Part shown: piece after piece, positions 33,170 to 43,044 of the stretch
Layout: every line of letters begins with the position of its first letter
How positions within the stretch are numbered: position 1 is the first letter of the stretch
NCBI GenBank assembly: GCA_023411395.1
Contig: JAEYOV010000084.1
Coordinates: forward strand, 1-64,000
Direction of reading: 5' to 3'
Source: Bacillota bacterium
Lineage (GTDB): Bacteria > Bacillota > Clostridia > Christensenellales > Aristaeellaceae
Length of the DNA stretch: 64,000 bases
Position numbers and translations under genes: made by a program
Notes under the pieces: generated by a model
Told to the model about the DNA's origin: nothing
The model's database searches: none
The model's input: the letters and a program-made list of their open reading frames with translations, nothing else

Positions 33170-35383
33170 TCAATACTTTCCCAAAGCAGAGGCGGATTTC
33201 AGCTCTGCCTTGTTCGCTTGATACGGTTCCTTGAGCAGGGAAATGGCCGCGATGGTATCCTTTTGGAAATCAGTGTCGAGCTTGAATTTCCCCACTTCAT
33301 CGCGCAGCGTGGCGGCCTGCGCGGACATTTCCTCGCTGGTGGCCGAATTTTCTTCCGCGGTGGCGGCGTTCATCTGCACAACGGAGGACACCTGGGTTAA
33401 GCCCTGCTTGATCTGTTCGATGGCGGCGGCCTGCTGTAAAGAGGCCTGATTGATTTTGGCGATGCTATCGTTGGCCATATGGGCTTTGACTTCCACATCA
33501 TTGAGAATTTGCGCAGTCTGCACCGCAATTTGAGATCCCTCTGCCACAGTGTCTGTGGAGCGCCGGATCAATTCCGCTGTCTGCTTAGCCGCCTCCGCCG
33601 ATTTGGCCGCAAGGTTGCGCACCTCATCGGCCACAACCGCAAAGCCTTTGCCGGCACTGCCGGCACGGGCTGCCTCGATGGCGGCATTCAAGGCAAGGAT
33701 ATTGGTCTGGAACGCAATATCCTCAATGACCTTGGTGATGCTGGCGATCTGGCTGGAGGAGGAGCCAATGTTCTCCATCGCCTCGGTAAGCCGCTGCATA
33801 TGCAGGTTTCCGGCATTGATGCCCGCCCCGGCCTGCTCCACGTACTGGGTGGCCACCGTAACATGGCCGGAGTTTTCGGCGGCCTGATCAGCAATTTTCG
33901 TAACGGACGCGCTCAGTTCCTCAATGGAGGAGGCCTGCTCCGCCGATCCTGCCGCCAGCGCCTGCGCCCCGCTTGATACCTGGGCTGCGCCGGTGGAGAC
34001 TTGACCGGCGGCGGTGTTGATGGTGAGCAGGGTATGATTCAGCGAAGAAGAAATCTCCTGAAGCGCCGCCTTGATGGGTGCAAAGTCACCCTTGTAATCA
34101 TTCTGAATGGCTACACGCAGGTCTCCTTCCGCAAGCTGGCCTAGCACAGAGGATATTTCCTCCACGTAATTCCGAAGCACGCTTGCGGTTTTTTGAAATA
34201 CCCGCGCCAAATGTCCAAACTCATCCTTGGAGACATGAACAGCCTCCGCTTGCAGTTCGCCGCGCTCCATGCTCTCGGCGATGCTGATGATGCCCTGCAT
34301 CGGTCGCAATGCCCTTTTCAGAATCAGTACGACACCCGCGCCGATGACGGCCATTTCCAAAAGGCTCAGCAGCAGGACAACAAGCAAAATGCTGTTTACC
34401 TTCGAAAGCGCTTCGGGCTTTGAAACGGCAAACAGGCTGGCAAGCGGCTCATTCAGCCCCTCAATCCGGACAGGCGTCTGAACGATATAGGCATCCTCCC
34501 CCAAAATATCGTCCGCATGCTCCCACTGCTTCCCTTGTCCCGACGCGGTCATGGAGAGAATTTCGGAACGTTCCTTCCGGTCTTTCATCCCTTCCCCGAA
34601 CGCACTGCCCATGAGGCCTTTGTCCCGCGTATTGGACAAATAAGCCCCTCCATGGGAAAGCGTGTAGCTGTAGGCCTTTTGATACTCACCCAGACTGTAA
34701 TTCAGCCCATTGATGGTATCGGCCATGACATCGCAATTCGTTACGCCCAGAAACTTCCCCGATTGGGAGTACATGGGGTTGCTGATGGAAATCAGCCAAA
34801 CTGTCTGGCCGTTGGTAAGCTCATAGGGGTAAGGCTCCGTCATATGGGGAGCGTTTGTTTTTTTTGAGGTCGCGTAATAATCGCCATCCCGATAAACGGC
34901 GTAATCATTCAGAATATCGGTGACCAGCCCCGTTTCCGTACGGTATATGTAATATGAATAGCCGTCAGGCGTATCCGGGAAGGCGAGGTTCGGTTCCCAG
35001 GCGGTATAAACGCTGAAGATGCGCTGATCGTTCAAGACCCCGTTCATGATCGCACCCATCAGTGATTGCTTGTCCGGCGGCGCCATATCGGTGGCGACTA
35101 TCTTGGACACGGCTGTGGCGAGCGAGGATGCCTGGGTCTGCATGGTATTGAAATATTCCTGTGAAAGATTCGCATTATGCTCAGCCAGAGACGCTATTTC
35201 CTTTTTGATGTTATTGTCCATCAGGCTTGTCAGCTGCGAAGACAGAACAAGCAGTATGACGGCCAGGACGACGGCTATCATAACCAATAGTTGAAGCAGC
35301 ATCCGGAAGCTTAACCTGTCTTTGAGCGCTACCGCTTGGGTGTGTGAGATGTTTTTTAACCGATCCTGTTGCTGTGAGTACAT
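33170..35383 (-). CDS. Methyl-accepting chemotaxis protein with a dCache-type sensor
   Basis: A 737-residue chemoreceptor. TM1 (about 27-52) and TM2 (about 335-362) bracket a 280-residue extracellular domain with a PAS-like pattern (YSYYIYRTETGLVTDILND, then a second lobe), fitting dCache_1, often a binder of amino acids or other small metabolites. HAMP follows, then the coiled-coil signalling domain with the hairpin tip region FQTNILALNAAIEAARAG. The last residues are SALGKY, shared with two neighbours. AAGGAG lies upstream of the ATG. Ligand unknown. Confidence 0.92.
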   Translation of the reverse strand: MYSQQQDRLKNISHTQAVALKDRLSFRMLLQLLVMIAVVLAVILLVLSSQLTSLMDNNIKKEIASLAEHNANLSQEYFNTMQTQASSLATAVSKIVATDMAPPDKQSLMGAIMNGVLNDQRIFSVYTAWEPNLAFPDTPDGYSYYIYRTETGLVTDILNDYAVYRDGDYYATSKKTNAPHMTEPYPYELTNGQTVWLISISNPMYSQSGKFLGVTNCDVMADTINGLNYSLGEYQKAYSYTLSHGGAYLSNTRDKGLMGSAFGEGMKDRKERSEILSMTASGQGKQWEHADDILGEDAYIVQTPVRIEGLNEPLASLFAVSKPEALSKVNSILLVVLLLSLLEMAVIGAGVVLILKRALRPMQGIISIAESMERGELQAEAVHVSKDEFGHLARVFQKTASVLRNYVEEISSVLGQLAEGDLRVAIQNDYKGDFAPIKAALQEISSSLNHTLLTINTAAGQVSTGAAQVSSGAQALAAGSAEQASSIEELSASVTKIADQAAENSGHVTVATQYVEQAGAGINAGNLHMQRLTEAMENIGSSSSQIASITKVIEDIAFQTNILALNAAIEAARAGSAGKGFAVVADEVRNLAAKSAEAAKQTAELIRRSTDTVAEGSQIAVQTAQILNDVEVKAHMANDSIAKINQASLQQAAAIEQIKQGLTQVSSVVQMNAATAEENSATSEEMSAQAATLRDEVGKFKLDTDFQKDTIAAISLLKEPYQANKAELKSASALGKY

Positions 35384-35446
35384 TGTCTTGCTCCTTATGA
35401 ATGAATGCTGCCGGCCTGACAGCGGACATTTGAGCTGCCCGGCGGC

Positions 35447-37231
35447 TTAATATTTTCCAAGTGCGGAGGCGGATTTCAGTTTTTCCCCAGTTTCCGCATG
35501 CGGCTTGGGCAACAAAGAGATCGCTGCGATATGATCCGGCTCAGCGCCCGGCTCCAGCTTGAATTTGCCAACTTCCTCACGCAGCGTAGCGGCCTGCGCG
35601 GACATTTCCTCGCTGGTGGCGGAGTTTTCTTCCGCGGTGGCCGCGTTCGTCTGCACAACGGCGGATACCTGATTGATGCCCTGCTTGATCTGTTCGATGG
35701 CGGCAGCCTGCGTGAGCGACGCCTGATTGATTTTGCCAATGCTTTCATTGGCCAGGCTGGCCTTTTCACTGACCTCCTGGAGTATCTGCGCGGTTTGCGC
35801 GGCAATTTGAGAGCCTTCGGCCACGGTTATCACCGAGTGCCGGATCAGTTCCGCGGTCTGCTTTGCCGCTTCCGCCGATTTGGCGGCAAGGTTGCGCACT
35901 TCGTCCGCCACAACCGCAAAGCCTTTGCCGGCGCTGCCGGCCCTGGCCGCTTCGATGGCGGCATTCAGGGCAAGGATATTGGTCTGGAACGCGATATCCT
36001 CAATCACCTTTGTGATGCTTGCGATCTGGTCGGAAGAGGAGCCGATGTTGGCCATCGCCTCGGTAAGATGTTGCATATGCCGGTTCCCGGCAGTGACGCC
36101 CTCGCCGGCCTGGCCGACGTACTCGGTGGCGATTTTGACATTCAAGGAGTTTTCGGCAGCCTGCGTGGCGATCTTTGTGACGGATACGCCCAGTTCCTCA
36201 ATAGCGGAAGACTGCTCGGCCGAGCCTGTCGCCAGCGCCTGGGCTCCGCTTGCCACCTGGGCGGCGCCGGTGGAGACCTGCCCGGCGGCGGTGCTGATGG
36301 TGAGCAGCGTTTGATTCAGCTTAAGCGCCGTATTCTTCATCGCCTGCTCGATGGGATCAAAGTCGCCGATGTAATCCAGGCCGATGCTGAGCCTCATGTC
36401 ACCGCGGGATATCTGGTCAAGCTTGTCTGTGATATCCCGGATATAGGACGCGATCATGGCGTTTGTCCTTTTGATGCTCCTGGCCATGCTACCCAGTTCA
36501 TCCCGGCTGTCGTAGGAGATTTCCGCCTGCAGGTTTCCTTGTGCCATTTGCGCGTATACACCGTCGATTTCCCTGACCGGGCCTACGATTGATTTGCGGA
36601 TGGCATATACGATGGCCACCGTCATAAGGATGGAGGCGGCGGCGATGGACAGAAGCAAAATCCAGGCGGTATTTGCAGCGGCTTCCCCCACCGCTTCCTG
36701 GTTTTTCGCGTCCCCGTCCGCCGCAGCGGAAAGCTCCTTCAAAATAAGCTCGATTTGTTCAAGAACCGGCGCGTATTGTTTGAAAAACACATCCTGCGCC
36801 TTCAGCGCATCCAGGATCGCGGCGCTCAGCAAAAGATCGGTAATCTTAATCCGGACAGCATCCGCCTGTTCAAACAATGTCTGGACATTTTTGATTTGTT
36901 CCGCATGATCCTGATCCACGTAATCACTGGCAAACCGCCCGATTGTATCATGCGCCGCCTGCGCATCCACACCGGCCTGATCCAGATGCGCCCTGATCTC
37001 CTGCTTGTCTTTTTTGACCAGCGCAAGCAGAAGGTACCGCTGGGTGGAGGCCATATCCCTGCGAATGGACCAGGTATGGCCGATGCTGGGCACGGTGCGC
37101 TCCCCATATAACGCAATTTGTTCTCCCATGGTATTGATACTGAACAGGGACAGCCCAATAATCAACAGCATTAAAACGAGCACGAGGCCACAGCCGATGA
37201 CTAGTTTCATGGTAATGGATAAGTTTTTCAT
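35447..37231 (-). CDS. Methyl-accepting chemotaxis protein with a four-helix-bundle sensor
   Basis: A 594-residue chemoreceptor. A short cytoplasmic start (MKNLSITMK) leads to TM1 (about 8-30), a 4HB_MCP-like helical sensor of about 150 residues, TM2 (about 190-212), HAMP with VREIDGVYAQMAQGNLQAEI, and the signalling domain with the conserved FQTNILALNAAIEAARAG tip. It ends in SALGKY. The ATG at 37231 is preferred over 37237 because the AAGGGG site is then about eight bases away. It is a close paralogue of the receptor at 39548-41395. Confidence 0.92.
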   Translation of the reverse strand: MKNLSITMKLVIGCGLVLVLMLLIIGLSLFSINTMGEQIALYGERTVPSIGHTWSIRRDMASTQRYLLLALVKKDKQEIRAHLDQAGVDAQAAHDTIGRFASDYVDQDHAEQIKNVQTLFEQADAVRIKITDLLLSAAILDALKAQDVFFKQYAPVLEQIELILKELSAAADGDAKNQEAVGEAAANTAWILLLSIAAASILMTVAIVYAIRKSIVGPVREIDGVYAQMAQGNLQAEISYDSRDELGSMARSIKRTNAMIASYIRDITDKLDQISRGDMRLSIGLDYIGDFDPIEQAMKNTALKLNQTLLTISTAAGQVSTGAAQVASGAQALATGSAEQSSAIEELGVSVTKIATQAAENSLNVKIATEYVGQAGEGVTAGNRHMQHLTEAMANIGSSSDQIASITKVIEDIAFQTNILALNAAIEAARAGSAGKGFAVVADEVRNLAAKSAEAAKQTAELIRHSVITVAEGSQIAAQTAQILQEVSEKASLANESIGKINQASLTQAAAIEQIKQGINQVSAVVQTNAATAEENSATSEEMSAQAATLREEVGKFKLEPGAEPDHIAAISLLPKPHAETGEKLKSASALGKY

Positions 37232-37354
37232 CCTCATTTCCCCTTACGCTCCCGATGCCCTGGCGACGGATAAGGGCTTCGTCTCATCATGCGTGTGATC
37301 GGGCCGGATTTATGCAGTCTCACACATTTCTATATTTCGCAAGCAGCGGTGCAG

Positions 37355-37379
37355 TTTTAAGCGCCGCATTGTCCGGCGC
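37355..37379 (-). terminator. Possible terminator between two receptor genes
   Basis: GCGCCG and CGGCGC (37361-37366 with 37374-37379) form a short stem just past the stop of the receptor gene at 37389; on the minus strand TTAAAAC follows. The stem is only six base pairs and read-through is likely. Confidence 0.35.
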
Positions 37380-37388
37380 GTGTTCTTT

Positions 37389-39515
37389 TTAGAAGGAAAT
37401 GGCAGCGCTGCTGTCCGCTTCATGGCTGGAATCCAGCTTGAATTTTCCAACCTCTTCGCTTAGCGCGCCGGCCTGCGCGGACATTTCCTCGCTGGTGGCG
37501 GAGTTTTCTTCGGCGGTAGCCGCGTTTGTAGTAACAACGGAGGATACCTGGCTCAGCCCCTGCATGATCTGGTCGATGGCGGCGGCCTGCATGAGTGACG
37601 CCTGCTCAATGCCGGTGATGCTTTCGTTGACCAGGCTGTCCTTCTCCTGAGCGCTCTGCAAGATCTGCGCGGTCTTCCTGGCGATTTGGGTGCCTTTCTC
37701 CACGGTGGCAGCCGAACCCTTCAACAGTTCCGCGGTCTGCCTTGCGGCTTCCGCCGACTTGGCGGCCAGGTTGCGGACCTCATCCGCCACCACCGCAAAG
37801 CCCTTGCCGGCGTTCCCGGCACGGGCCGCCTCGATGGCGGCGTTCAGGGCGAGGATATTCGTCTGGAACGCGATATCCTCGATGACCTTGGTAATATTGG
37901 TGATCTTATTGGACGCGGAACCGATATCCGCCATCGATTCCATCAGCCGTTGCATATGTTCGCTTCCGTCCCTCATGTTTTCGCTTGCCTGGCCGACATA
38001 CTGTGCCGCAGCCTTGACATGGGTGGCGTTCTGCGCGGCCTGCCCGGCGACCTGCTTGACGGAAGCGCTCAGCTCCTCAATGGCGGAAGCCTGCTCCGTC
38101 GACCCTGACGCCAGCGCCTGGGCGCCGCCGGCCACCTGGGCCGCGCCGGTCGCAACCTGCCCGGCGGCAGTGTTGATGGTGGTCAAAGTCTGGCTCAGGG
38201 ATGCGGATATCCCAAGCAGGGCGGTCTTGATGGAAGCGAATTCCCCCTCATAGGCATGGGAGAGCCGTATCCGCATATCCCGCTGCCGCATGGTTTCCAG
38301 CACCAGCGTGATTTCGGCAATGTAGTTGCTGTACTCGCCGAGCCTTTTCAAAATCTGCTCCATTGCGGCGGAAAGCTGGCCCACTTCATCCCTGGTGAAC
38401 GTTTTTTCATCCATCGCGAGCGCCAATTCACCCTTGGCGATCCTTTTGCTGATGGCGGTGATGTACAGAATGCTCTTTTTCAAATAACGGATGACAAGCA
38501 CCGCAAGCGCCGTCAGCGCCAGAGCAATGAGCGCGGCAATGGTTAGGGATGTGACTGTGGTATTTTCAATCCGGCCCTGAATCGCGGTTGTGCTGTTTTG
38601 AGCGTACGCCTCGAGCAGCTCCGTCATCAGATTGATGGATTCTCTGGCCGTATTGAAGGCGGCAAGGTGCTTTTGCGCATCGCCGTCCGCGTTGGTCACG
38701 GCGTTTGTCAAGAACCATTCGCTGTAGCCGTCCGCAAATTCCTTTTCAAGCTGCTTGAGCGTGACGCCCGTCTCAGGATGTTTGAATGTCTCATACAGGT
38801 CCTGGTTCGCCTGGATTTTTTGGAAGGCTTCGCTCACGCGCGTTTGCACCTGCTGCGCGTTTTCCGAAAAATCGCCGGCAATGCCTTTCACCGCCTCCTG
38901 TGTGCCGGCGCCCGGTTCCAAGCCCTTTAAAAGCGCAAGCTCGTTTTCCGCGCTTTCCGTGAAGCCGGCCACCAGGCCTTCCAGCGCCTGGGACGGCCTT
39001 GGGGCAGCCCCCTGTGCCTGTAAAAGCGCAAGCTCATTCCCCGCGTTCCTGGCAAAATCATCCACAAGGGTTTCAAGCGCCGCCGGCGCTCTCTGCTCCT
39101 GCATTTTTAATATCGCGATCTCCTGCTGCGCGCTTTGAGAAAAATCGGTCACCAGGCCTTCCAGCGCCTGGGACGGCCTGGAAGCGGTTCCCTGTTCCGT
39201 CAAATAAGCAAGCTCCAGGCCGGCCTTTTCCGAAAAATCGGTGACGAGGCCGGCAAGGGCGGCCGCTTGCGCCGCTCCGGTTTCCTTCTCCCGGATCAGC
39301 GCAAGCGCGTCCTCCGCCACATAGGCCTGGTAAAAATCCCTGTCGGCGTTAAGCAGCAGCGCCGCCGGAACAAACAGCTCGTCATACAGCGTCGTGCGCG
39401 TATCGCGGTTCACGGAGTTCAGCATAAAGATGAATACCAAAGAAAGGGCAATCAGCGCGGCCAACGCGGGCACGCTGATCAGCAGCAGCTTCTTGGTAAT
39501 GGACATATTTTTCAT
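37389..39515 (-). CDS. Methyl-accepting chemotaxis protein with a repeat-built helical sensor
   Basis: A 708-residue chemoreceptor. TM1 (about 9-33) is followed by an unusually long helical sensor (to about 320) whose first part contains five repeats of about 30 residues with the core LxGLVTDFSxxAxxELALL. TM2 (about 325-347), HAMP and a normal signalling domain with the FQTNILALNAAIEAARAG tip follow. Unlike its neighbours it ends in SSAAISF without the LGKY tail. ATG 39515 has AGGAGGG six bases upstream; the ATG two codons earlier lies too close to that site. Confidence 0.9.
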   Translation of the reverse strand: MKNMSITKKLLLISVPALAALIALSLVFIFMLNSVNRDTRTTLYDELFVPAALLLNADRDFYQAYVAEDALALIREKETGAAQAAALAGLVTDFSEKAGLELAYLTEQGTASRPSQALEGLVTDFSQSAQQEIAILKMQEQRAPAALETLVDDFARNAGNELALLQAQGAAPRPSQALEGLVAGFTESAENELALLKGLEPGAGTQEAVKGIAGDFSENAQQVQTRVSEAFQKIQANQDLYETFKHPETGVTLKQLEKEFADGYSEWFLTNAVTNADGDAQKHLAAFNTARESINLMTELLEAYAQNSTTAIQGRIENTTVTSLTIAALIALALTALAVLVIRYLKKSILYITAISKRIAKGELALAMDEKTFTRDEVGQLSAAMEQILKRLGEYSNYIAEITLVLETMRQRDMRIRLSHAYEGEFASIKTALLGISASLSQTLTTINTAAGQVATGAAQVAGGAQALASGSTEQASAIEELSASVKQVAGQAAQNATHVKAAAQYVGQASENMRDGSEHMQRLMESMADIGSASNKITNITKVIEDIAFQTNILALNAAIEAARAGNAGKGFAVVADEVRNLAAKSAEAARQTAELLKGSAATVEKGTQIARKTAQILQSAQEKDSLVNESITGIEQASLMQAAAIDQIMQGLSQVSSVVTTNAATAEENSATSEEMSAQAGALSEEVGKFKLDSSHEADSSAAISF
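38971..39179. repeat. Direct DNA repeat within the receptor sensor region
   Basis: A 29-base stretch beginning ACCAGGCCTTCCAGCGCCTG at 38971 is repeated exactly at 39151, 180 bases away, equal to two 30-residue protein units. This indicates recent internal duplication of the sensor. Confidence 0.85.
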
Positions 39516-39547
39516 GATCATCCCTCCTGAATCGCGTTGTAAGGTGC

Positions 39548-41395
39548 TTAGTATTTCCCCAGGGAGGAAGAGGCGGCGCTGTAAGGCGCCTTTTTCGCCT
39601 TGAGCGGCTCCTTGAACAGGGAAATGGCCGCCATGCCGTCGTTTTCATAGCTGGAATCCAGCTTGAACTTCCCCACTTCCTCGCGCAATGTGGCGGCCTG
39701 CGCCGACATTTCCTCGCTGGTGGCGGAGTTTTCTTCCGCGGTGGCCGCGTTTGTCTGCACGACAGCGGATACCTGGTCGAGCCCTTGCCTGATCTGATCG
39801 ATGGCGGCGGCCTGCTCCAAAGACGCCTGGTCGATCTTTACGATGCTTTCATTGACCAGGTTGGCTTTTTCTTTTACATTCTGCAAAATCTGCGCGGTCC
39901 GCGCCGTGATCTGCGTGCCTTCTTCCACGGTGACGGCCGAGCGGTGGATGAGCTCCGCGGTCTGTTTCGCGGCCTCCGCCGACTTGGCGGCCAGGTTGCG
40001 CACTTCATCCGCCACAACCGCGAAGCCCTTCCCGGCGTTTCCGGCGCGGGCCGCCTCGATGGCGGCGTTCAAGGCAAGGATATTGGTCTGGAACGCAATA
40101 TCCTCGATAACCTTGGTAATGTTGGTGATCTGGTCGGACGCGGAGCCAATGTTTGCCATCGCCTCGGTGAGCTTTGCCATATGCTCGCTTCCGTCCTTGA
40201 CATTGGCAACCGCCTGCTCGACGTATTGAGCCGCGCCTTTGACGTTGGCGGAATTCTGTGCGGCCTGGCCGGCGATTTTTGCGATGGAGGCGCTTAGCTC
40301 TTCCACCGAGGAAGCCTGTTCGGTCGACCCTGTTGCCAGTGCCTGGGCCCCGCCGGCAACCTGGGCCGCGCCGGTGGAAACCTGCTCAGCGGCGGTATTG
40401 ATGGTCAGCAGCGTATGGTTCAGCGCGGCGGCTGTGCTTTGCATCGCCTGCTTGATCGCGGCAAAATCGCCGATGTAATCCATGTCGACGTTGATCTGCA
40501 TATCCCCGTTTGACATCTGGCCGAGCTTTTTAGAGATATCGCTTATGTAGCCGACAAGGAGGGCATTTGTCTTTTTGATGCTCCTGGCCATGCTCCCCAG
40601 CTCGTCCCGGCTGTCATAGGAGATTTCGGCCTGCATATTCCCTTTTGCCATTTCAGCGTATACGTTTTCAATCTCCCTGACCGGGTTGAGGATTGATTTC
40701 CGGATGGCCAGCGAAACCGCGACAGTCAAAAGGATAGAGATGGCAGCGGCAATGATGAGAAGAATCCAGGCCTGGTTCTCGACGGCTTCACCTGCTTCAT
40801 GCTGCGCTTGGGCTTGCTGGCTCTCTATTTCCCCGAATTTTTCCAACGTTTCCTCGACCTTGTCGAGAATGGGCGCATATCGCTGAATATAGAGTTCTCT
40901 GGCCTTTTTCAGACTTTCTTCCGTCGATTCAGTAACAAGCGCCGTATACTCGCTTCTGATGGATGCCGCGCTATCCAGCATCGCTTTGATGCTCTGAATC
41001 TGTTCGTCAAGGCCGGCGTTTCTTTGATTGGCGGCATAAGCCGCCAAGGCGGTATGTACGGGCTGGGCATCTGCGGTTGCCAGGTCCAGTTCGTTTTTGA
41101 TGGACTGAGCGTCATCCATGGCTAAAGCTCTTAGAAAGTGCCTTTGCACCGACGCCATGTTTCTACGCATGGACCAGAGGCCATCCATGTTCGGGACCGT
41201 AAAATCAGCATACAGGTCCATTTGTTCAATGGTTCTGTTGATGCTGAGCATTGAAATCCCCATGGATAAAAGCAACAGAACAAGCACGATGCCGAAGCCA
41301 ACGATCAGTTTCATGTTGATGGTCAGGTTTTTCATGAAGTTGCCTTTGGATACCCTGACCTGCGGGTTTTCGATCTTAAGTTGCATGGTTTGCAT
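39548..41395 (-). CDS. Methyl-accepting chemotaxis protein with a four-helix-bundle sensor
   Basis: A 615-residue chemoreceptor closely related to the one at 35447. Sensor helices between TM1 (about 28-50) and TM2 (about 210-232) resemble 4HB_MCP; HAMP (VREIENVYAEMAKGNMQAEI) and the signalling domain follow, ending SSSLGKY. The start is uncertain: ATG 41395 has AAAGGA nine bases upstream, while ATG 41335 would give MKNLTINMK, matching its paralogues. The longer form would add 20 cytoplasmic residues. It is 142 bases downstream of cheD. Confidence 0.9.
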   Translation of the reverse strand: MQTMQLKIENPQVRVSKGNFMKNLTINMKLIVGFGIVLVLLLLSMGISMLSINRTIEQMDLYADFTVPNMDGLWSMRRNMASVQRHFLRALAMDDAQSIKNELDLATADAQPVHTALAAYAANQRNAGLDEQIQSIKAMLDSAASIRSEYTALVTESTEESLKKARELYIQRYAPILDKVEETLEKFGEIESQQAQAQHEAGEAVENQAWILLIIAAAISILLTVAVSLAIRKSILNPVREIENVYAEMAKGNMQAEISYDSRDELGSMARSIKKTNALLVGYISDISKKLGQMSNGDMQINVDMDYIGDFAAIKQAMQSTAAALNHTLLTINTAAEQVSTGAAQVAGGAQALATGSTEQASSVEELSASIAKIAGQAAQNSANVKGAAQYVEQAVANVKDGSEHMAKLTEAMANIGSASDQITNITKVIEDIAFQTNILALNAAIEAARAGNAGKGFAVVADEVRNLAAKSAEAAKQTAELIHRSAVTVEEGTQITARTAQILQNVKEKANLVNESIVKIDQASLEQAAAIDQIRQGLDQVSAVVQTNAATAEENSATSEEMSAQAATLREEVGKFKLDSSYENDGMAAISLFKEPLKAKKAPYSAASSSLGKY

Positions 41396-41537
41396 TCCTT
41401 TCGCATTAAAAAATTATGTCATGAGTTTCCCGGGTATTGGCTTTGCCTGGGGCGTTCATTCCCTCCGGATGAACAAGACAGGCTCTGCCGGCTTCAGCCG
41501 GCCGGTTTCCTGGGTAATCTGATGTACATCCGCCTCC

Positions 41538-42008
41538 TTACCGCACGATCGGCTGGCGGTAAACCGCCACCGCGCCGGTTTTCACTTCCATGGCTATGGT
41601 TCTGCTTTCATTTCCCCGAAGGTCCGCCCTGCTGATCATAAGGCCCATGTCAAGGAGGGCGTATTTGACGGCGTCGATGTTCTTCCGGCCCACGTTGTAA
41701 ATATCCCGGTCCAGCATGGATTCAGCGCCGCCATACAACTGGATGTTGAGTTCTTCCTTCCGGCAGCCGTATTTTTTACACAGGGAACCTATCAGCAAGG
41801 GGATGCCCGTTTCCGCAAAATAGCCGGGCCTCTCCCATCTGTCCTTGTCCTCAAGGGGGGAGGGAAGAACCACATGGATCATTCCCGCCGCCTTTTTCAC
41901 CGGGCTGTAAGCCGTGACCGCGACGCAGGACGCCAGCGCGTAAGTTCTCAAAATGTCGTCTTCCCTGTCGGTGACGATGTACTCGCCCATGCCCACTACA
42001 TGCTCCAT
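41538..42008 (-). CDS. cheD: Chemoreceptor glutamine deamidase CheD
   Basis: A 156-residue enzyme that deamidates Gln residues in chemoreceptors and in some species binds CheC. The catalytic Cys28 in LASCVAV and His45 in GMIHVVLP are both present, as is the NIQLYGGAESML region. It lies four bases after cheB. No cheC is present in the window, so only the deamidase role can be supported here. Confidence 0.95.
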   Translation of the reverse strand: MEHVVGMGEYIVTDREDDILRTYALASCVAVTAYSPVKKAAGMIHVVLPSPLEDKDRWERPGYFAETGIPLLIGSLCKKYGCRKEELNIQLYGGAESMLDRDIYNVGRKNIDAVKYALLDMGLMISRADLRGNESRTIAMEVKTGAVAVYRQPIVR

Positions 42009-42012
42009 CGCG

Positions 42013-43038
42013 TCACCTGCTCAGGATTCTGGACAGTAGCTGGGGGATGGTTCCAAGCGCCGCCTGCGTTTCCACCGCGCCGATATCAAAGGCCACCTTG
42101 GGCATGCCGTATACCACGGATGAGGCTTCGTCCTGGCCGATGGTCCTTCCTCCACGATGCCGCATGGCAAGGAGCCCTTTTGCGCCGTCTTGCCCCATGC
42201 CGGTCAGCAGGATGCCAACGGCACCGGCGCCCGCTTCCTTCGCCGCCGATTCAAACAACACGTCCACCGATGGACAGTGCCCGTTGACCTTTTCCCCCTG
42301 GAAGCACTCCACCTGGTACCTTCTGCCCACTTTTTTGATCCGCATATGTTTGTCCCCCGGCGCGACAAGCACCTGGCCGGGGTCTGCGTAATCCCCCGAC
42401 TGCGCCTCCTTGACGGTGAGCGCGGTTTGGCTGTTCAGCCTTTCGGCAAACATTTTGGAAAAAACGGGCGGGATATGCTGCACGATGACAATCCCCGGCG
42501 TGGTGGGCGGGAGGGAGCTTAAAATGCTGAATATGGCCTCGGTCCCCCCGGTGGAAGCACCGATGGCGATGAGGCTGTTTTCGCCATGGTTCAGATTCCC
42601 CGTAACCTTCCCCGCCGTAGTTCCCGGCCTGGCAAGCGGAGCCTTGACGGTGGACGCCATCTTGATTTTTTGGATCAGGTCATGGAGGAAAACCTCCATC
42701 CCCTTGGGGGATTGTTCGGGCTTCACCACAAAATCAACCGCGCCCGCTTCCATGGCCTCAAAAACCGCCTTGCTGACCGCGCTGACCATGATCACCGGAA
42801 CGAAATATTGCGGCAGCAGCCGGCGGACAAACTCAATCCCGTTCATTTTGGGCATTTCCACATCACAGGTGATAACATCCGGCCTGGTCTGAATAATCTT
42901 GTCCCTGGCCTCAAAGGGGTCGCCCGCGGCGGCAACTACCTCTATCTGCGGATCGGAGGATATCCCCCTGGCAATCATTTCACGCGATAAACGGCTATCG
43001 TCAACGACCAGTACCCTGATTTTTTTTTGTGTCTCCAT
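42013..43038 (-). CDS. cheB: Chemotaxis response regulator protein-glutamate methylesterase CheB
   Basis: A 341-residue two-domain protein. The receiver (1-125) carries VVDDS and phospho-acceptor Asp59 in ITCDVEMPKMNG. The methylesterase domain (about 150-341) holds the catalytic triad: Ser in IGASTGGTEAI, His in VQHIPPVFS and Asp in GMGQDGAKG. It removes methyl groups from receptors when phosphorylated by CheA. The gene is seven bases after cheR. Confidence 0.96.
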   Translation of the reverse strand: METQKKIRVLVVDDSRLSREMIARGISSDPQIEVVAAAGDPFEARDKIIQTRPDVITCDVEMPKMNGIEFVRRLLPQYFVPVIMVSAVSKAVFEAMEAGAVDFVVKPEQSPKGMEVFLHDLIQKIKMASTVKAPLARPGTTAGKVTGNLNHGENSLIAIGASTGGTEAIFSILSSLPPTTPGIVIVQHIPPVFSKMFAERLNSQTALTVKEAQSGDYADPGQVLVAPGDKHMRIKKVGRRYQVECFQGEKVNGHCPSVDVLFESAAKEAGAGAVGILLTGMGQDGAKGLLAMRHRGGRTIGQDEASSVVYGMPKVAFDIGAVETQAALGTIPQLLSRILSR

Positions 43039-43044
43039 CCATCA

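Noticed and set aside
41396..41537. Terminator between cheD and the downstream receptor gene
   Set aside because: A GCCGGC/GCCGGC stem is present but no T tract follows on the minus strand, so it was not listed.
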